Assembly: GCA_963760125.1 (NCBI GenBank)
Contig: CAVXBV010000010.1
Coordinates: forward strand, 1-64,000
DNA length: 64,000 bases
Direction: 5' to 3'
DNA from: RYN-111 sp963760125
GTDB taxonomy: Bacteria; Actinomycetota; Actinomycetes; Mycobacteriales; SCTD01
The notes under the pieces were generated by a model. That model was not told the DNA's origin, did no database searches, and was given only the letters and a program-made list of their open reading frames with translations. The translations under genes were made by a program, and so were the position numbers. Numbering within the stretch: the first letter of the stretch is position 1; each line of letters starts with the position of its first letter. Positions 1-8,192 of the stretch are shown in pieces.

Positions 1-128
1 CGCTACATCTCCGGCCTAGCCTTCCGTCGTGACCAAGGCTCCCAGCCGCGCGAACCGGCCATTGCACGTCCGCGCCTCCACCTCGCCGCGCTACCGCTTC
101 CGAGAGCATGAGCTCCGATTTCTCGTAA

Positions 129-428
129 CCGGGTGAGCAAAGCGGCGGCAGCTACAGCCTCATGGAGATCACCTCCCCGGCGGGGAGCGGACCCAACCCG
201 CATGTCCATGACCTGGCCGAAGAGCACTTCGTCGTGCTCGAGGGCGAGCTGAACTTCGAGGTCGGCGACCAACGTTTCACCGCGAGTGAAGGCGACCTGG
301 TCCACGTTCCTCGGGGAGTCGTGCACGCCTTCACGGTCAGCAGCAGACGAGCCCGGACGCTTGCGACCTACACGCCAGCCGGTGAGGAGGTCGCGTTCCT
401 GGAGGCGGGCGTTCTGGCGGAGGAGTGA
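129..428 (+). pseudogene. 5'-truncated cupin-domain protein remnant
   Basis: The reading frame encodes a single small cupin barrel: PNPHVHDLAEEHFVVLEGEL carries the HxH...E metal-binding motif and GDLVHVPRGVVHAF the second motif. Homology appears to continue upstream of the first ATG (162), since the codons from 129 read like the usual cupin lead-in (GEQSGGSYSL), but an in-frame TAA at 126-128 cuts it off and no start with a ribosome site is present. It is therefore probably the tail of a longer cupin gene that has lost its 5' end. An 88-residue protein from ATG 162 is the alternative. Confidence 0.55.
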
Positions 429-524
429 CTGTCCGACCAAGCGACGGCTTGGCAGCTTCGGGTTCGTGACCAGCCCGGCCTACGCCGATGCGCGGGCGTG
501 CGAGTACTTTATGTGCAGGGCCGT

Positions 525-854
525 CCGAGCCGAGCAGCGCCACAAGGTTTTTCGGGGCCAGCAGGCGATAGCTCTCCGTGAGCAGCTCGCAGGTCCTCCC
601 AGTCTGTGTCGTCGTCATCCGTGAGGACCATGGCCACCAGACCATCCACCCCAACCCGCGTAGAAGGGATGGCCAGTCGCCACGAGCGCGCTGAGCTCGT
701 CGCGCGCACGGAAGGTCACGTAGGTGAGCACGGTGCCGTCGTCGTCTTGATCAGTCCTCAGATCGGCCAGCGTTGCTCCGGGATGGCCAACGAACTTCTG
801 CGCGCGGCTCCTCCTCCTGCACCCTGGGCAGGCCGGCACAGGCCGCACGTACAC
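525..854 (-). pseudogene. Frameshifted MmcQ/YjbR-like protein
   Basis: Three minus-strand frames each carry one consecutive piece of a YjbR-like protein. First comes LTYVTFRARDELSALVATGH (about 700-760), then DGLVAMVLTDDDDTDWEDLR (about 595-650), then LLTESYRLLAPKNLVALL (about 528-595). The order and spacing fit the family, whose C-terminus typically reads as a hydrophobic strand, DxxDWxELxxLLxxSYxLxAPKKL. At least two frame changes are needed to join the parts, so the gene is dead or the sequence has indel errors. The family has a DNA-binding-like fold and no settled function. The outer ends are approximate. Confidence 0.55.
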
Positions 855-924
855 GATGGATGATCGTGCGCGGTACGGCGAGGTGCTCGACCATCACCCC
901 GAGAAGGCTGGCGCCGCCGTGAGC

Positions 925-1407
925 TCAGCAAGCACCCGAAGTGACGACGAGCTCACGGCGCTCGGCGAGCTGCTCGAGCAGGATGTCGCCGTGGCCCGCG
1001 TGCCGGCCGAGCTCTGCGATCAGGTGCAGGTAGATGTAGCGCAGGTCCACCGTGGCGTCGTTCCAGGCGAACTCTCGGTCAGCCGCGCGTCCGCGACCTG
1101 GCGGGAGTGGTCGACGCAGCGCGGAACTCGTCCTGCACGGATCGGACCGTGTCCTCCGCTAGCAGCGCGAAGCTCTCGTCGATGGTGTCGGGAGTCCGAG
1201 CTCGCGACGCGGCACCCAGTCACGCGGAGCGGAACCAAGCCCCGATGGAGGTCGCCATGACCAAGCCGAGCCACCGGTGGTCTGCGACGGCACCAGCCGG
1301 GCACGCGCAGCGTCCTCGCTCAGGTCGTCGAGCAGGCCAGCGAACTCGGCACGGTGGGTGTCCAGCGCGCGCTCGAGTGCGGCTCGTTCTCCGGCGGCAT
1401 CGCTCAT
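925..1407 (-). pseudogene. Frameshifted DinB/DUF664-family protein
   Basis: An ATG at 1407 opens a frame with the typical N-terminus of actinobacterial DinB-like proteins (LLDDLSEDAARARLVPSQTT). The frame is lost near 1280; a second frame continues briefly (GLVMATSIGAWFR), and the C-terminal part reappears in other frames as TIDESFALLAEDTVRSVQDE (about 1130-1185) and VDLRYIYLHLIAELGRHAGH (about 975-1045), ending at a TGA at 925-927. DinB/DUF664 proteins are four-helix bundles related to mycothiol-dependent enzymes. Several indels are required, so the copy is a pseudogene unless the sequence is faulty. Confidence 0.6.
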
Positions 1408-1488
1408 GGGCCGGACTGGTAGCCCTGCCGGCCCACCACGCGGGACTGGGGTGACCGTGCCCCGGGGCGTCAGAGGCGAGCGCTCAAC

Positions 1489-1494
1489 TATCTT
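1489..1494 (+). promoter_or_regulatory. Putative -10 box of a leaderless promoter
   Basis: TATCTT (TANNNT type) is followed by exactly six bases and then the ATG at 1501. No Shine-Dalgarno sequence is present, so a leaderless mRNA starting at the ATG is the simplest reading. Confidence 0.4.
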
Positions 1495-1500
1495 CGGGCG

Positions 1501-3207
1501 ATGGTCACCAGGAGCATCGCGTCGTGCCGTACACCACGAGTCCGGGTGGCGCTGGCTGTCACAGCGACCGTCGTGCTCGTCGCCTGCTACGCGTCGGCGA
1601 CCAACGCAGCATCGAACCAGTCCCGCGCTGCGCTGGGCGCCGTGCCTGCCGAACCGGTGCTGCAGGCGGTGCCCAGGGCGGTCTGCGGCCCCAACGCGCG
1701 TCCGGAGACCGGGATTCAGGGTCGGATCAGCCGAGCGGACCACGTGAGCGGCTTGGCCGCGAAGGGGCTGCAGTGCAACGCCGAGCTCGTCGGCAAGCAC
1801 ACCCAGGAGAAGGCCGGGGTCGACGGCACGATCGTCGGGACCGTCGGTGGCTACAAGGTCCTGCGCTACAAGGACAAGCAGGGCAACGAGTGCGCCTACT
1901 ACGACACCTCGCTGCTGCCCCCGACCAACGCCGGCGACGGCAACCTCGGCGTACGCGTGCTGGACATGAACGACCCGAAGAACCCCAAGCTCTCGATGAT
2001 CCTCGACTCGGCCTCGATGGTCTCCCCGCACGAGTCGCTGGTCCTCAGCGAGAAGCGCGGCCTGCTGATGGCAGTTGCCGGCAACCTCGCCCAGGCCGTG
2101 CTGCCGGGTGTCGTGGACATCTACGACCTCGAGGGTCCGCTCGGCTGCTCGGTCCCTGTCCTGAAGTCAACGACGGTCCTGGGCATCTTCGGCCACGAGA
2201 GCGGGCTCGCCCCTGACGGCAACACCTTCTACTCCGCGTCCTTCTCCACCAAGACCGTGGTGGCGCTCGACATCAGCAACCCGTCGCTGCCGGAACTGCT
2301 GGGCACCATGACGGTCAACTCGCACGGCCTGTCCATTTCCCAGGACGGCACGCGGGCCTACGTCGCCAAGGACCAGGCCTACGTTTCTGCAGACGGCGAC
2401 ACCGGCGACTTCGGGCTCGGCATCTACGACATCAGTGCCTTCCAGAACCGCAAGCCCAATCCGCAGGGCCGGGAGATCTCCTCGCTGAGCTGGAAGGGCA
2501 TCAGCATCCCGCAGAGCACGGTGCCGATCACGATCAAGGGCAAGCCGTTCGTCCTCGAGTCCGACGAGTTCGGCCCCGGCGCGTCCCGACTCATCGACAT
2601 CAGCAACGAGAAGACGCCCTTCGTCATCTCCAACCTGCGCTTGCAGGTGCACCAGGCAGACATCCGCAAGGCCAACCCGAGCATCGAGGACGACCCGGGC
2701 GTCAACACGCCCCTCGCCTTCGCGCAGGACTACACCGGCCACTTCTGCAACGTGCCGACCCTGGTCGACCCGCCGATCGTCGCCTGCGGCATGGCCGTCT
2801 CGGGTCTGCGCATCTTCAACATCGAGGACCCCTACCACCCCTACGAGGTCGCGTACTTCACGGCGCCGGTCCAGCCGAGGGCCTTTCCGGAGGGCTCCAA
2901 CTGGGCCTACTCGATGCCGACCTTCGTGCCCGAGCGCAAGGAGGTCTGGTACTCCGAGGCCTACACCGGCTTCTACGCCGTGAAGATCACCAACGGTGCC
3001 TGGCCCGAGGCGAAGGCAGCGCCGACCGTGCCACGGGTTCCGCCCGCCGCTTCGCCGGTCGCTGCCCCCACACCTGCTCCCGCCTCGGGTGGCGGCCTGG
3101 CCGCGACCGGCCCGACCCCCTGGCTGCCGATCGCCGCGTTCGGCTCGCTTGCGCTCGCTGTCGCCGTACGGCGCCGTCGCTCCGCCCGCGAGGCGGTCGG
3201 TTACTGA
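1501..3207 (+). CDS. Secreted, wall-anchored LVIVD-repeat protein
   Basis: 568 residues. The N-terminus has a basic stretch, a hydrophobic core and an Ala-rich cleavage region, as in a signal peptide. The body holds several repeats of the LVIVD/beta-propeller type (IYDLEGPLGCS, VVALDISNPSLPELLG, LGIYDISAFQ, LRIFNIEDPYHPYEV). The C-terminus has a Pro/Ala-rich spacer, an LAATG sortase-like motif, a hydrophobic segment and the basic tail RRRRSAREAVGY, so the protein is predicted to be covalently attached to the cell wall. Ligand and function are unknown. It stands alone, with decayed genes upstream and a convergent gene downstream; the start is supported by the leaderless -10 box. Confidence 0.8.
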   Translation: MVTRSIASCRTPRVRVALAVTATVVLVACYASATNAASNQSRAALGAVPAEPVLQAVPRAVCGPNARPETGIQGRISRADHVSGLAAKGLQCNAELVGKHTQEKAGVDGTIVGTVGGYKVLRYKDKQGNECAYYDTSLLPPTNAGDGNLGVRVLDMNDPKNPKLSMILDSASMVSPHESLVLSEKRGLLMAVAGNLAQAVLPGVVDIYDLEGPLGCSVPVLKSTTVLGIFGHESGLAPDGNTFYSASFSTKTVVALDISNPSLPELLGTMTVNSHGLSISQDGTRAYVAKDQAYVSADGDTGDFGLGIYDISAFQNRKPNPQGREISSLSWKGISIPQSTVPITIKGKPFVLESDEFGPGASRLIDISNEKTPFVISNLRLQVHQADIRKANPSIEDDPGVNTPLAFAQDYTGHFCNVPTLVDPPIVACGMAVSGLRIFNIEDPYHPYEVAYFTAPVQPRAFPEGSNWAYSMPTFVPERKEVWYSEAYTGFYAVKITNGAWPEAKAAPTVPRVPPAASPVAAPTPAPASGGGLAATGPTPWLPIAAFGSLALAVAVRRRRSAREAVGY

Positions 3208-3237
3208 CCCTGGTCACGACGACCGCGGTCTACCGGT

Positions 3238-4551
3238 TCAGGCAGCCTGCAGCAGCTCGAGAACGGCTTCTTCGAGCACGGATCCCCGCCGGGCTGCAGG
3301 GACCGGCGGTGCTGTCGCGGCATAACTGTGACCCGTGGGGGTCGTGAGCGTGACCACGTGGGGATCACTCCCGGGGTGGGATCGGCCCTGCCATCCCGGG
3401 GCCTGGCGAGCGTGGTTGCAGCGTTCGCACAGGCCCTGCAGGTTGTGGGCAGTGGTCGGGCCGTCGTCGGCCCAGGGCTGGATGTGGTCGACCTGCCGGA
3501 TCGGGGCGTCGCACCAGGGAGTCCGGCAGCTGTCGTCGCGCAGCCGCACCAGAGCGGCCAAGCCGTCGGGCGCGCATCGGGCCTGGGACGAGAGCGCGAC
3601 GAGACCGCCGTGCGGGCCGGCGTAGAGCTGTCGGACGAAGACCCGGGTCGTGGCGTCGACGCTGGCGTCGTGAACGAGCTGTCGGACCCAGGGAGCAGGC
3701 ACTGGCCCCACTCCGGGCAGGTGGCCGGGTGTGTTGTCCTGCGCGAGCAAGGTCGCGTCCGTCAGAACCACCTGCAGCGCAAGGTCGCAGGGTCCCTCGT
3801 GCGGGTCGCGGCCGGTGCACCTGGCGACGAGCGTGTCGGCCATGACCTGACCCAACCCCCGTCCGTCGCCGGCAGCGACGGCGCTCGTGGCTGCGGCGCG
3901 CAGCGAGGCGTAGAGGCTCACCGCGTCGGCGACAGGGAGCAGGGCGGTCACGTAGGCCATCGTGTCGGGCGCCGGGCGCAACGAGACGCGCCGCTGCGCA
4001 GGGGCCTTTGCCGCGCGCTCGGCGACCGCTGCCACGTCGAGCTCGACCGCGAGACGTCGTACGGCGGCCTCGACCTGACGGTCGCCCATCCCCAGCACGG
4101 CGGGGGTGTCGCCGCCGCAGAGCCGCGTGTCGACGGTCCGCCGGTCGGCGAGTGCGAGGCAGGCGGTCTCGCGGACCAACAGGGTGGCACGCCACTCGGT
4201 CAGCTCTCCCGCCTGCATCAAGGCGAACGTGCGCGGCATCTCCCGGTCAAGGATCGTCGCCAACCCCAGAAGCCGTGCCGCACGGTGCGGTGACACCCGG
4301 CGTGCGAGGGCGAGCTCGGCGGCCACGCCTTCGCCCTGTCGCGCCGCAGGGACGCCGGCCGCCGCGCGCTCCGTCCGACGGGTCCGGTCGAGGTCGACCG
4401 CGTCCCGGGCCTGAGCCGCGGCGACCGCGCACCCGATCTGCTCGAGGACGCGCAGCCGGCTGACCCGTTCGGCGTTCGTCACATCGCGGTCGAGACCGGC
4501 AAGCTGGGTCACCCAGCCAGCCAGGTCATCGATAGAGCGAGGCTGGTTCAC
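3238..4551 (-). CDS. DUF222 / HNH endonuclease-domain protein (13E12 type)
   Basis: 437 residues from a GTG at 4551. The first three quarters match the Ala/Arg-rich helical DUF222 region common in actinobacteria. The C-terminus carries an HNH core: CRTPWCDAPIRQVDHIQPWA, then a downstream Asn (AHNLQGLCERCNH), with four Cys able to hold a structural zinc. These proteins occur in many copies per genome and resemble the mycobacterial 13E12 repeat family; nuclease activity is likely, the target unknown. A TTG at 4587 would add 12 residues, but TACAAT seven bases before the GTG favours a leaderless start there. It converges on the LVIVD gene with only 30 bp between them. Confidence 0.85.
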   Translation of the reverse strand: MNQPRSIDDLAGWVTQLAGLDRDVTNAERVSRLRVLEQIGCAVAAAQARDAVDLDRTRRTERAAAGVPAARQGEGVAAELALARRVSPHRAARLLGLATILDREMPRTFALMQAGELTEWRATLLVRETACLALADRRTVDTRLCGGDTPAVLGMGDRQVEAAVRRLAVELDVAAVAERAAKAPAQRRVSLRPAPDTMAYVTALLPVADAVSLYASLRAAATSAVAAGDGRGLGQVMADTLVARCTGRDPHEGPCDLALQVVLTDATLLAQDNTPGHLPGVGPVPAPWVRQLVHDASVDATTRVFVRQLYAGPHGGLVALSSQARCAPDGLAALVRLRDDSCRTPWCDAPIRQVDHIQPWADDGPTTAHNLQGLCERCNHARQAPGWQGRSHPGSDPHVVTLTTPTGHSYAATAPPVPAARRGSVLEEAVLELLQAA

Positions 4552-4558
4552 GTATTCG

Positions 4559-4564
4559 ATTGTA
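4559..4564 (-). promoter_or_regulatory. Putative -10 box (TACAAT) for the DUF222/HNH gene
   Basis: On the minus strand TACAAT lies seven bases before the GTG at 4551, with no ribosome-binding site between. This fits a leaderless transcript and decides the start. Confidence 0.45.
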
Positions 4565-4675
4565 CCGGGTCTAGGAGGCGTCGGCAAGCCCCTGGGGACA
4601 AAGCGGAGGCAGAAAAACCCAGGCAGGGCAGGCGATCTGCGATCGCCGGTGTCGATGGTCGATCAGCGCAGGCGA

Positions 4676-5977
4676 CTACGCGTTCGCACCGACGGTGTCC
4701 TGCAGGAGCAGCTCGAGCGCCCGCAGCGGGGAGAGCACCTTGCAGTAGTGGTTGCCGGCGAACTCGGGGTTGAGCTCGGTGTCCGACAGCTGCGTGACGA
4801 GAGAGGGCGACTGCACCTGCCAGCGCCCGGTCGTCGGGTCGGTCGGAGCCAGCAGGAGCGGGGAGAACACCCACTGCGGCCCCGCCGAGGTGGCCTGGTC
4901 GGGGAGCACCGCCACGCCTCCTGACCGGGCACGGGCAGCCGGCGAGAGCACCGCGAGACCCGCAGCGATCGTCGCCTCGGTGAAGCCGGCGCAGGTGGGC
5001 GGCGTGCTGTCGACGCGCCGGTAGTCGTCGTACACCGCCTGGGCGATGGCGGACCGCGACTTCGTCTTGCACATCACCTCCGCGGCCCCAGCTCGGGTGC
5101 CGTCGACGACGTAGGAGTTGGTGGTCACCCGTGCCGTCGATCCCTCGTCCACGAGCTCCGCCTTGTCGTACAGGAAGCCTCCGAGGTCGCGTTCGGCGAC
5201 GCCGTCCGGTGTCGGAGCCACGAGGTCGATGTCGGCCCTGTTGGCTATCGCGAGGAGCCCTTCCTCGGCGAGGTCGGCCGTGTGCGCCTGCAACGAGGAG
5301 CACACCGCACCCCCCTGGGCCACCACGGCTGTGCGCACGGCGGAGACGAGCGCGTCGGCGGCGAGGCGGGCATCGAGGTCGCTCTCCAGGCCGAGCTGAC
5401 GGCGGACCAGGGAAGCCAGGGCCTCGCCGGTGGACGGGCCGGCCAGGGCAGCGCGGTCCGCGGCGGGCAGGACGAGGACGTCGCCCGTCCGACCTGCCAC
5501 GGCGTCGACGACCGGCACCAGCCGGTCGAGCTCTCCGAGCACCTGCAGCGTCGCTTCCTCGTCGGCGCCAATGGCCGCCGTGCCCGCGAGGTCGTGGGTC
5601 TCGCCGAGCGAGGTCGCGGAGGCAGCAGCGTCGCCGAAGCCGGCCACGACGACGGCGCGGTCCGAGCCCGAGAATCCTGCTGTGCGGGCCGCAGCGATTG
5701 CCGAGGCATAGGTCTGCTCCCCGGCGATGCGCCCGGGCGTGGTCAGCGCGACCCAGAGGCGGAGTCCGCCCGCGGCCGCTTGCGCTGCGGCGGCCACGGG
5801 TCGCAGCTGCTCAGTGGTCGTACCGGTGGCGCCCAGGAGGACCAGCAGCGCAGGGTGCGCCTTACCGGGCTTGGTGGGTGGCAGCACCGTGGGGCCGTCC
5901 ACGACGGGCAACGCGTTGGCGTGGGGCACGACGACGGCCGAGACGGCGAGCACAGCCAGGACGAGGAGACGGCGCAC
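4676..5977 (-). CDS. Secreted protein of unknown function
   Basis: 433 residues from a GTG at 5977, preceded by GGAG at a normal distance. There is a clear signal peptide (RRLLVLAVLAVSAVVVPHANA). The mature part is Ala-rich with alternating hydrophobic strands such as ALLVLLGATGTT and RAVVVAGFG, which resemble a Rossmann-like or hydrolase fold, and four or more Cys (VCSSLQ, MCKTK, PPTCAGF, HYCKV) that may form disulfides in the exported protein. I recognise no catalytic motif. The gene follows the MFS gene by 2 bp, so it is probably co-transcribed with the 5980-9470 operon. Confidence 0.6.
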   Translation of the reverse strand: MRRLLVLAVLAVSAVVVPHANALPVVDGPTVLPPTKPGKAHPALLVLLGATGTTTEQLRPVAAAAQAAAGGLRLWVALTTPGRIAGEQTYASAIAAARTAGFSGSDRAVVVAGFGDAAASATSLGETHDLAGTAAIGADEEATLQVLGELDRLVPVVDAVAGRTGDVLVLPAADRAALAGPSTGEALASLVRRQLGLESDLDARLAADALVSAVRTAVVAQGGAVCSSLQAHTADLAEEGLLAIANRADIDLVAPTPDGVAERDLGGFLYDKAELVDEGSTARVTTNSYVVDGTRAGAAEVMCKTKSRSAIAQAVYDDYRRVDSTPPTCAGFTEATIAAGLAVLSPAARARSGGVAVLPDQATSAGPQWVFSPLLLAPTDPTTGRWQVQSPSLVTQLSDTELNPEFAGNHYCKVLSPLRALELLLQDTVGANA

Positions 5978-5979
5978 GA

Positions 5980-7290
5980 TCAGCTCCGGGGTGAGGTGGG
6001 GACGGTGGGTTGCTCAAGGGGGACGACGACGCGACCGCGGATGATGAGCCCGTACACGAGCACCCCCACGCTGGCGAAACCGAACAGCGCGAACGGTGCA
6101 GCGGGCCGCCACAGGTCGTACAGCTGACCGCCCACCTCGAGGGCGAACAGGATGCCGAGCGCTCCGAAGGCGGTGAAGACCCCGACGACGGAGCCGCGGA
6201 TCCGCGGCACAGCCTGCTGGCCGATGAGCACCGTGCTGGCGATGACCCCGCCGACCTCGCCGACGCCGATGAGCACCGCGCAGGCATACATCCCCGCGCC
6301 CAGCGGGTCGCTGATGAGAAGCGTCGACGTGTAGCCGACGGCCGAGATCCCGCAAGTGATCAGCAGCGCGTCGACCCGCGGGATCCGGTCCGTGAGCTTG
6401 CCGATGAGCGGGGCCGACAGCAGGGCGCACGTCTGGGCGATGCCGATGACCGCCCCGGCCTTGGCGAGGGCCTCGTTGGAGGTCAGGCCTCGCTCGTTGG
6501 TGCCGAAATCCTGCAGCCACAAGGTGAAGAAGGTCCCGACGACGGCCAGGTTGCCGCGCGAGAGGAACGCCGCCGCGTAAGCCAGGGCGATGCCCGGGTC
6601 ACGGCCGGCGCTCAGACCCTGGCGCAGCAGGACCGACAGAGGTGGTGCCGTCTCCCGCTCGGCGACGTTGTGCGCGGGGAGGTCGCGCCACAGCCAGAGG
6701 GCCAGGGCGACGCACATCAGCGCCACGACGCCGTACGCGGCGCGCGCCGCGTCGACCTCCGACAGGCCGGCCCTCTCGAAGCCCTTGGGCAAGGAGACGA
6801 GGCCGAAGACCGTGAGGACGGCACCGAAGCCGTTCATCACCCCGAGCAGGCCGGCCGCTCGTCCTCGGGAAGGGAGCGCGGCGAAGTCACTGACGACCGT
6901 CGAGATCATCCCCGCCACCGCCGCGGCGCCGAGGGCGAAGACGATGCGGAACAGGCCGAGCTCCAGCACCGATCCGGCAAAGGGCGCGAGCACCAGGCCG
7001 AGCGCGACGAGCAGGAAGCCGCCGACAAAGACCGGCCGCCGGCCGATGCGGTCCGACAGTGAGCCGAAGAAGCCCACCGTGAACAAGATGATGACCTCGC
7101 CCGCAACACCGATGTGCCCGCTGGCGCTGCCCTTCTCCCCCTCGGGGACGCCGATCAGCTCGAGCAGCGTGCTCTGCGCGGCCGCGATGAAGGTGAACGC
7201 GGCAAGCCCGAACAGGCAGGCAGCGTAGAAGGCGCGCATGTTGCGGCGAGTCACCCCGGCGGCCAACGTCACGCCCCAGTAGGTGATCAC
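5980..7290 (-). CDS. MFS transporter
   Basis: 436 residues with about 12 hydrophobic segments. The MFS loop 2-3 signature is visible as GFFGSLSDRIGRRPVFVGG, with a related sequence after helix 8 (LIGKLTDRIPRVDALL), so this is a major-facilitator carrier in the cytoplasmic membrane. The GTG start at 7290 overlaps the stop of the upstream DUF1838 gene by 4 bp (GTGA), which fixes the start; a longer open frame upstream is only a shadow of the neighbour. Its place behind an acyl-CoA dehydrogenase and a DUF1838 gene suggests uptake or export of the island's substrate or of an intermediate. The substrate cannot be read from sequence. Confidence 0.85.
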   Translation of the reverse strand: MITYWGVTLAAGVTRRNMRAFYAACLFGLAAFTFIAAAQSTLLELIGVPEGEKGSASGHIGVAGEVIILFTVGFFGSLSDRIGRRPVFVGGFLLVALGLVLAPFAGSVLELGLFRIVFALGAAAVAGMISTVVSDFAALPSRGRAAGLLGVMNGFGAVLTVFGLVSLPKGFERAGLSEVDAARAAYGVVALMCVALALWLWRDLPAHNVAERETAPPLSVLLRQGLSAGRDPGIALAYAAAFLSRGNLAVVGTFFTLWLQDFGTNERGLTSNEALAKAGAVIGIAQTCALLSAPLIGKLTDRIPRVDALLITCGISAVGYTSTLLISDPLGAGMYACAVLIGVGEVGGVIASTVLIGQQAVPRIRGSVVGVFTAFGALGILFALEVGGQLYDLWRPAAPFALFGFASVGVLVYGLIIRGRVVVPLEQPTVPTSPRS

Positions 7291-8189
7291 GGCACGACCT
7301 CGGGCGCGACGTCGCGGGCGAAGGCCTCCCAGCTCGACAGGATGGGCCCCAGGTCCCAGTCGGTCGGGGCCTCGAGGTAGGAGGGGCAGTCGCGCAGGAT
7401 CCGCTGCAGCAGGGGCGGGGGTACGTCGTCCAGCCCGCGTCGGGCCGTGCGGCTGAACAGCCGTCCGAAGAGCACACCGTCCACGCCGCTCCCCATGCGC
7501 ATCCACGGCCACCACGGCGACAACCGGGAGAAGCCGGCGCGGAAGTGGGCCGACGGCGCGCTCGTGTCGGAGAGCTCCGACAGCGAGGTGTAGATCGTGA
7601 AGTGCTCGGACGGGTTGATCGTCGGTCCCGTCGAGGCCGTCGGCCAGCGCACCGGGTCGACGGGGTTCGGGTAGCAGTGGGCGTAGTCCCACTCGAGGAG
7701 CACCTCGTCGCCGTACACCTGCCAGGGGAGGACGAACGGCACGGTGCCGGAGGCATCCGCAGCGGGGGCCGAGCCCTCGTTCATGAGAGCCTCGTCGGTC
7801 GAGTCCCCGACGGTGAGCCGTGGCATCTCGAGACCGAGCTCACCGCCGATGCGGTCGTTGAGGAACGGGGAGACCTCGACGCGCTGGCCGGTGAAGGGGT
7901 TGTCCCAGTGGTCGATCACCGCGCCGGTCGCGAGGTCGGTGAAGTAGCCGGTCTCCTTGCCTCGCAGCTGCACGTGCCCGTTGTCGAGCAGGCGGCAGAC
8001 GGTGACGCCCGTCCCGACGTACCCGAACAGCGGTTGCAGGCGCTCGCCCGCGCGGGAGGCGAACATCGTGCCGTGGAAGATCCCGAGCACCGGGTCGCCG
8101 AAGCTGGCCCACAGCTTGCCGAACGCGGCAACGTTTGCCGCCGGGTCGATCGGGTCGAAGGCAGGGAGCGTCCCGCCGGGCGCTCGCAC
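7287..8189 (-). CDS. DUF1838-family protein
   Basis: 300 residues from a GTG at 8189. It looks like the DUF1838 family: GYFTDLATGAVIDHWDNPFT in the first half and a Trp/Pro-rich second half. There is no signal peptide or membrane segment, so the protein is probably cytoplasmic. Function is unknown. It lies 3 bp after the acyl-CoA dehydrogenase stop and overlaps the MFS gene, so it is under the operator-controlled promoter at 9477-9498 and can be taken as part of the island's metabolism. The family call is from memory of its conserved strings. Confidence 0.6.
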   Translation of the reverse strand: MRAPGGTLPAFDPIDPAANVAAFGKLWASFGDPVLGIFHGTMFASRAGERLQPLFGYVGTGVTVCRLLDNGHVQLRGKETGYFTDLATGAVIDHWDNPFTGQRVEVSPFLNDRIGGELGLEMPRLTVGDSTDEALMNEGSAPAADASGTVPFVLPWQVYGDEVLLEWDYAHCYPNPVDPVRWPTASTGPTINPSEHFTIYTSLSELSDTSAPSAHFRAGFSRLSPWWPWMRMGSGVDGVLFGRLFSRTARRGLDDVPPPLLQRILRDCPSYLEAPTDWDLGPILSSWEAFARDVAPEVVP

Positions 8190-8192
8190 CGG

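Noticed and set aside
1159..2031. Long minus-strand open frame of 290 codons
   Set aside because: Most of it is the shadow of the LVIVD protein gene; only the part below 1407 has DinB-like sense, and that is annotated as a pseudogene.
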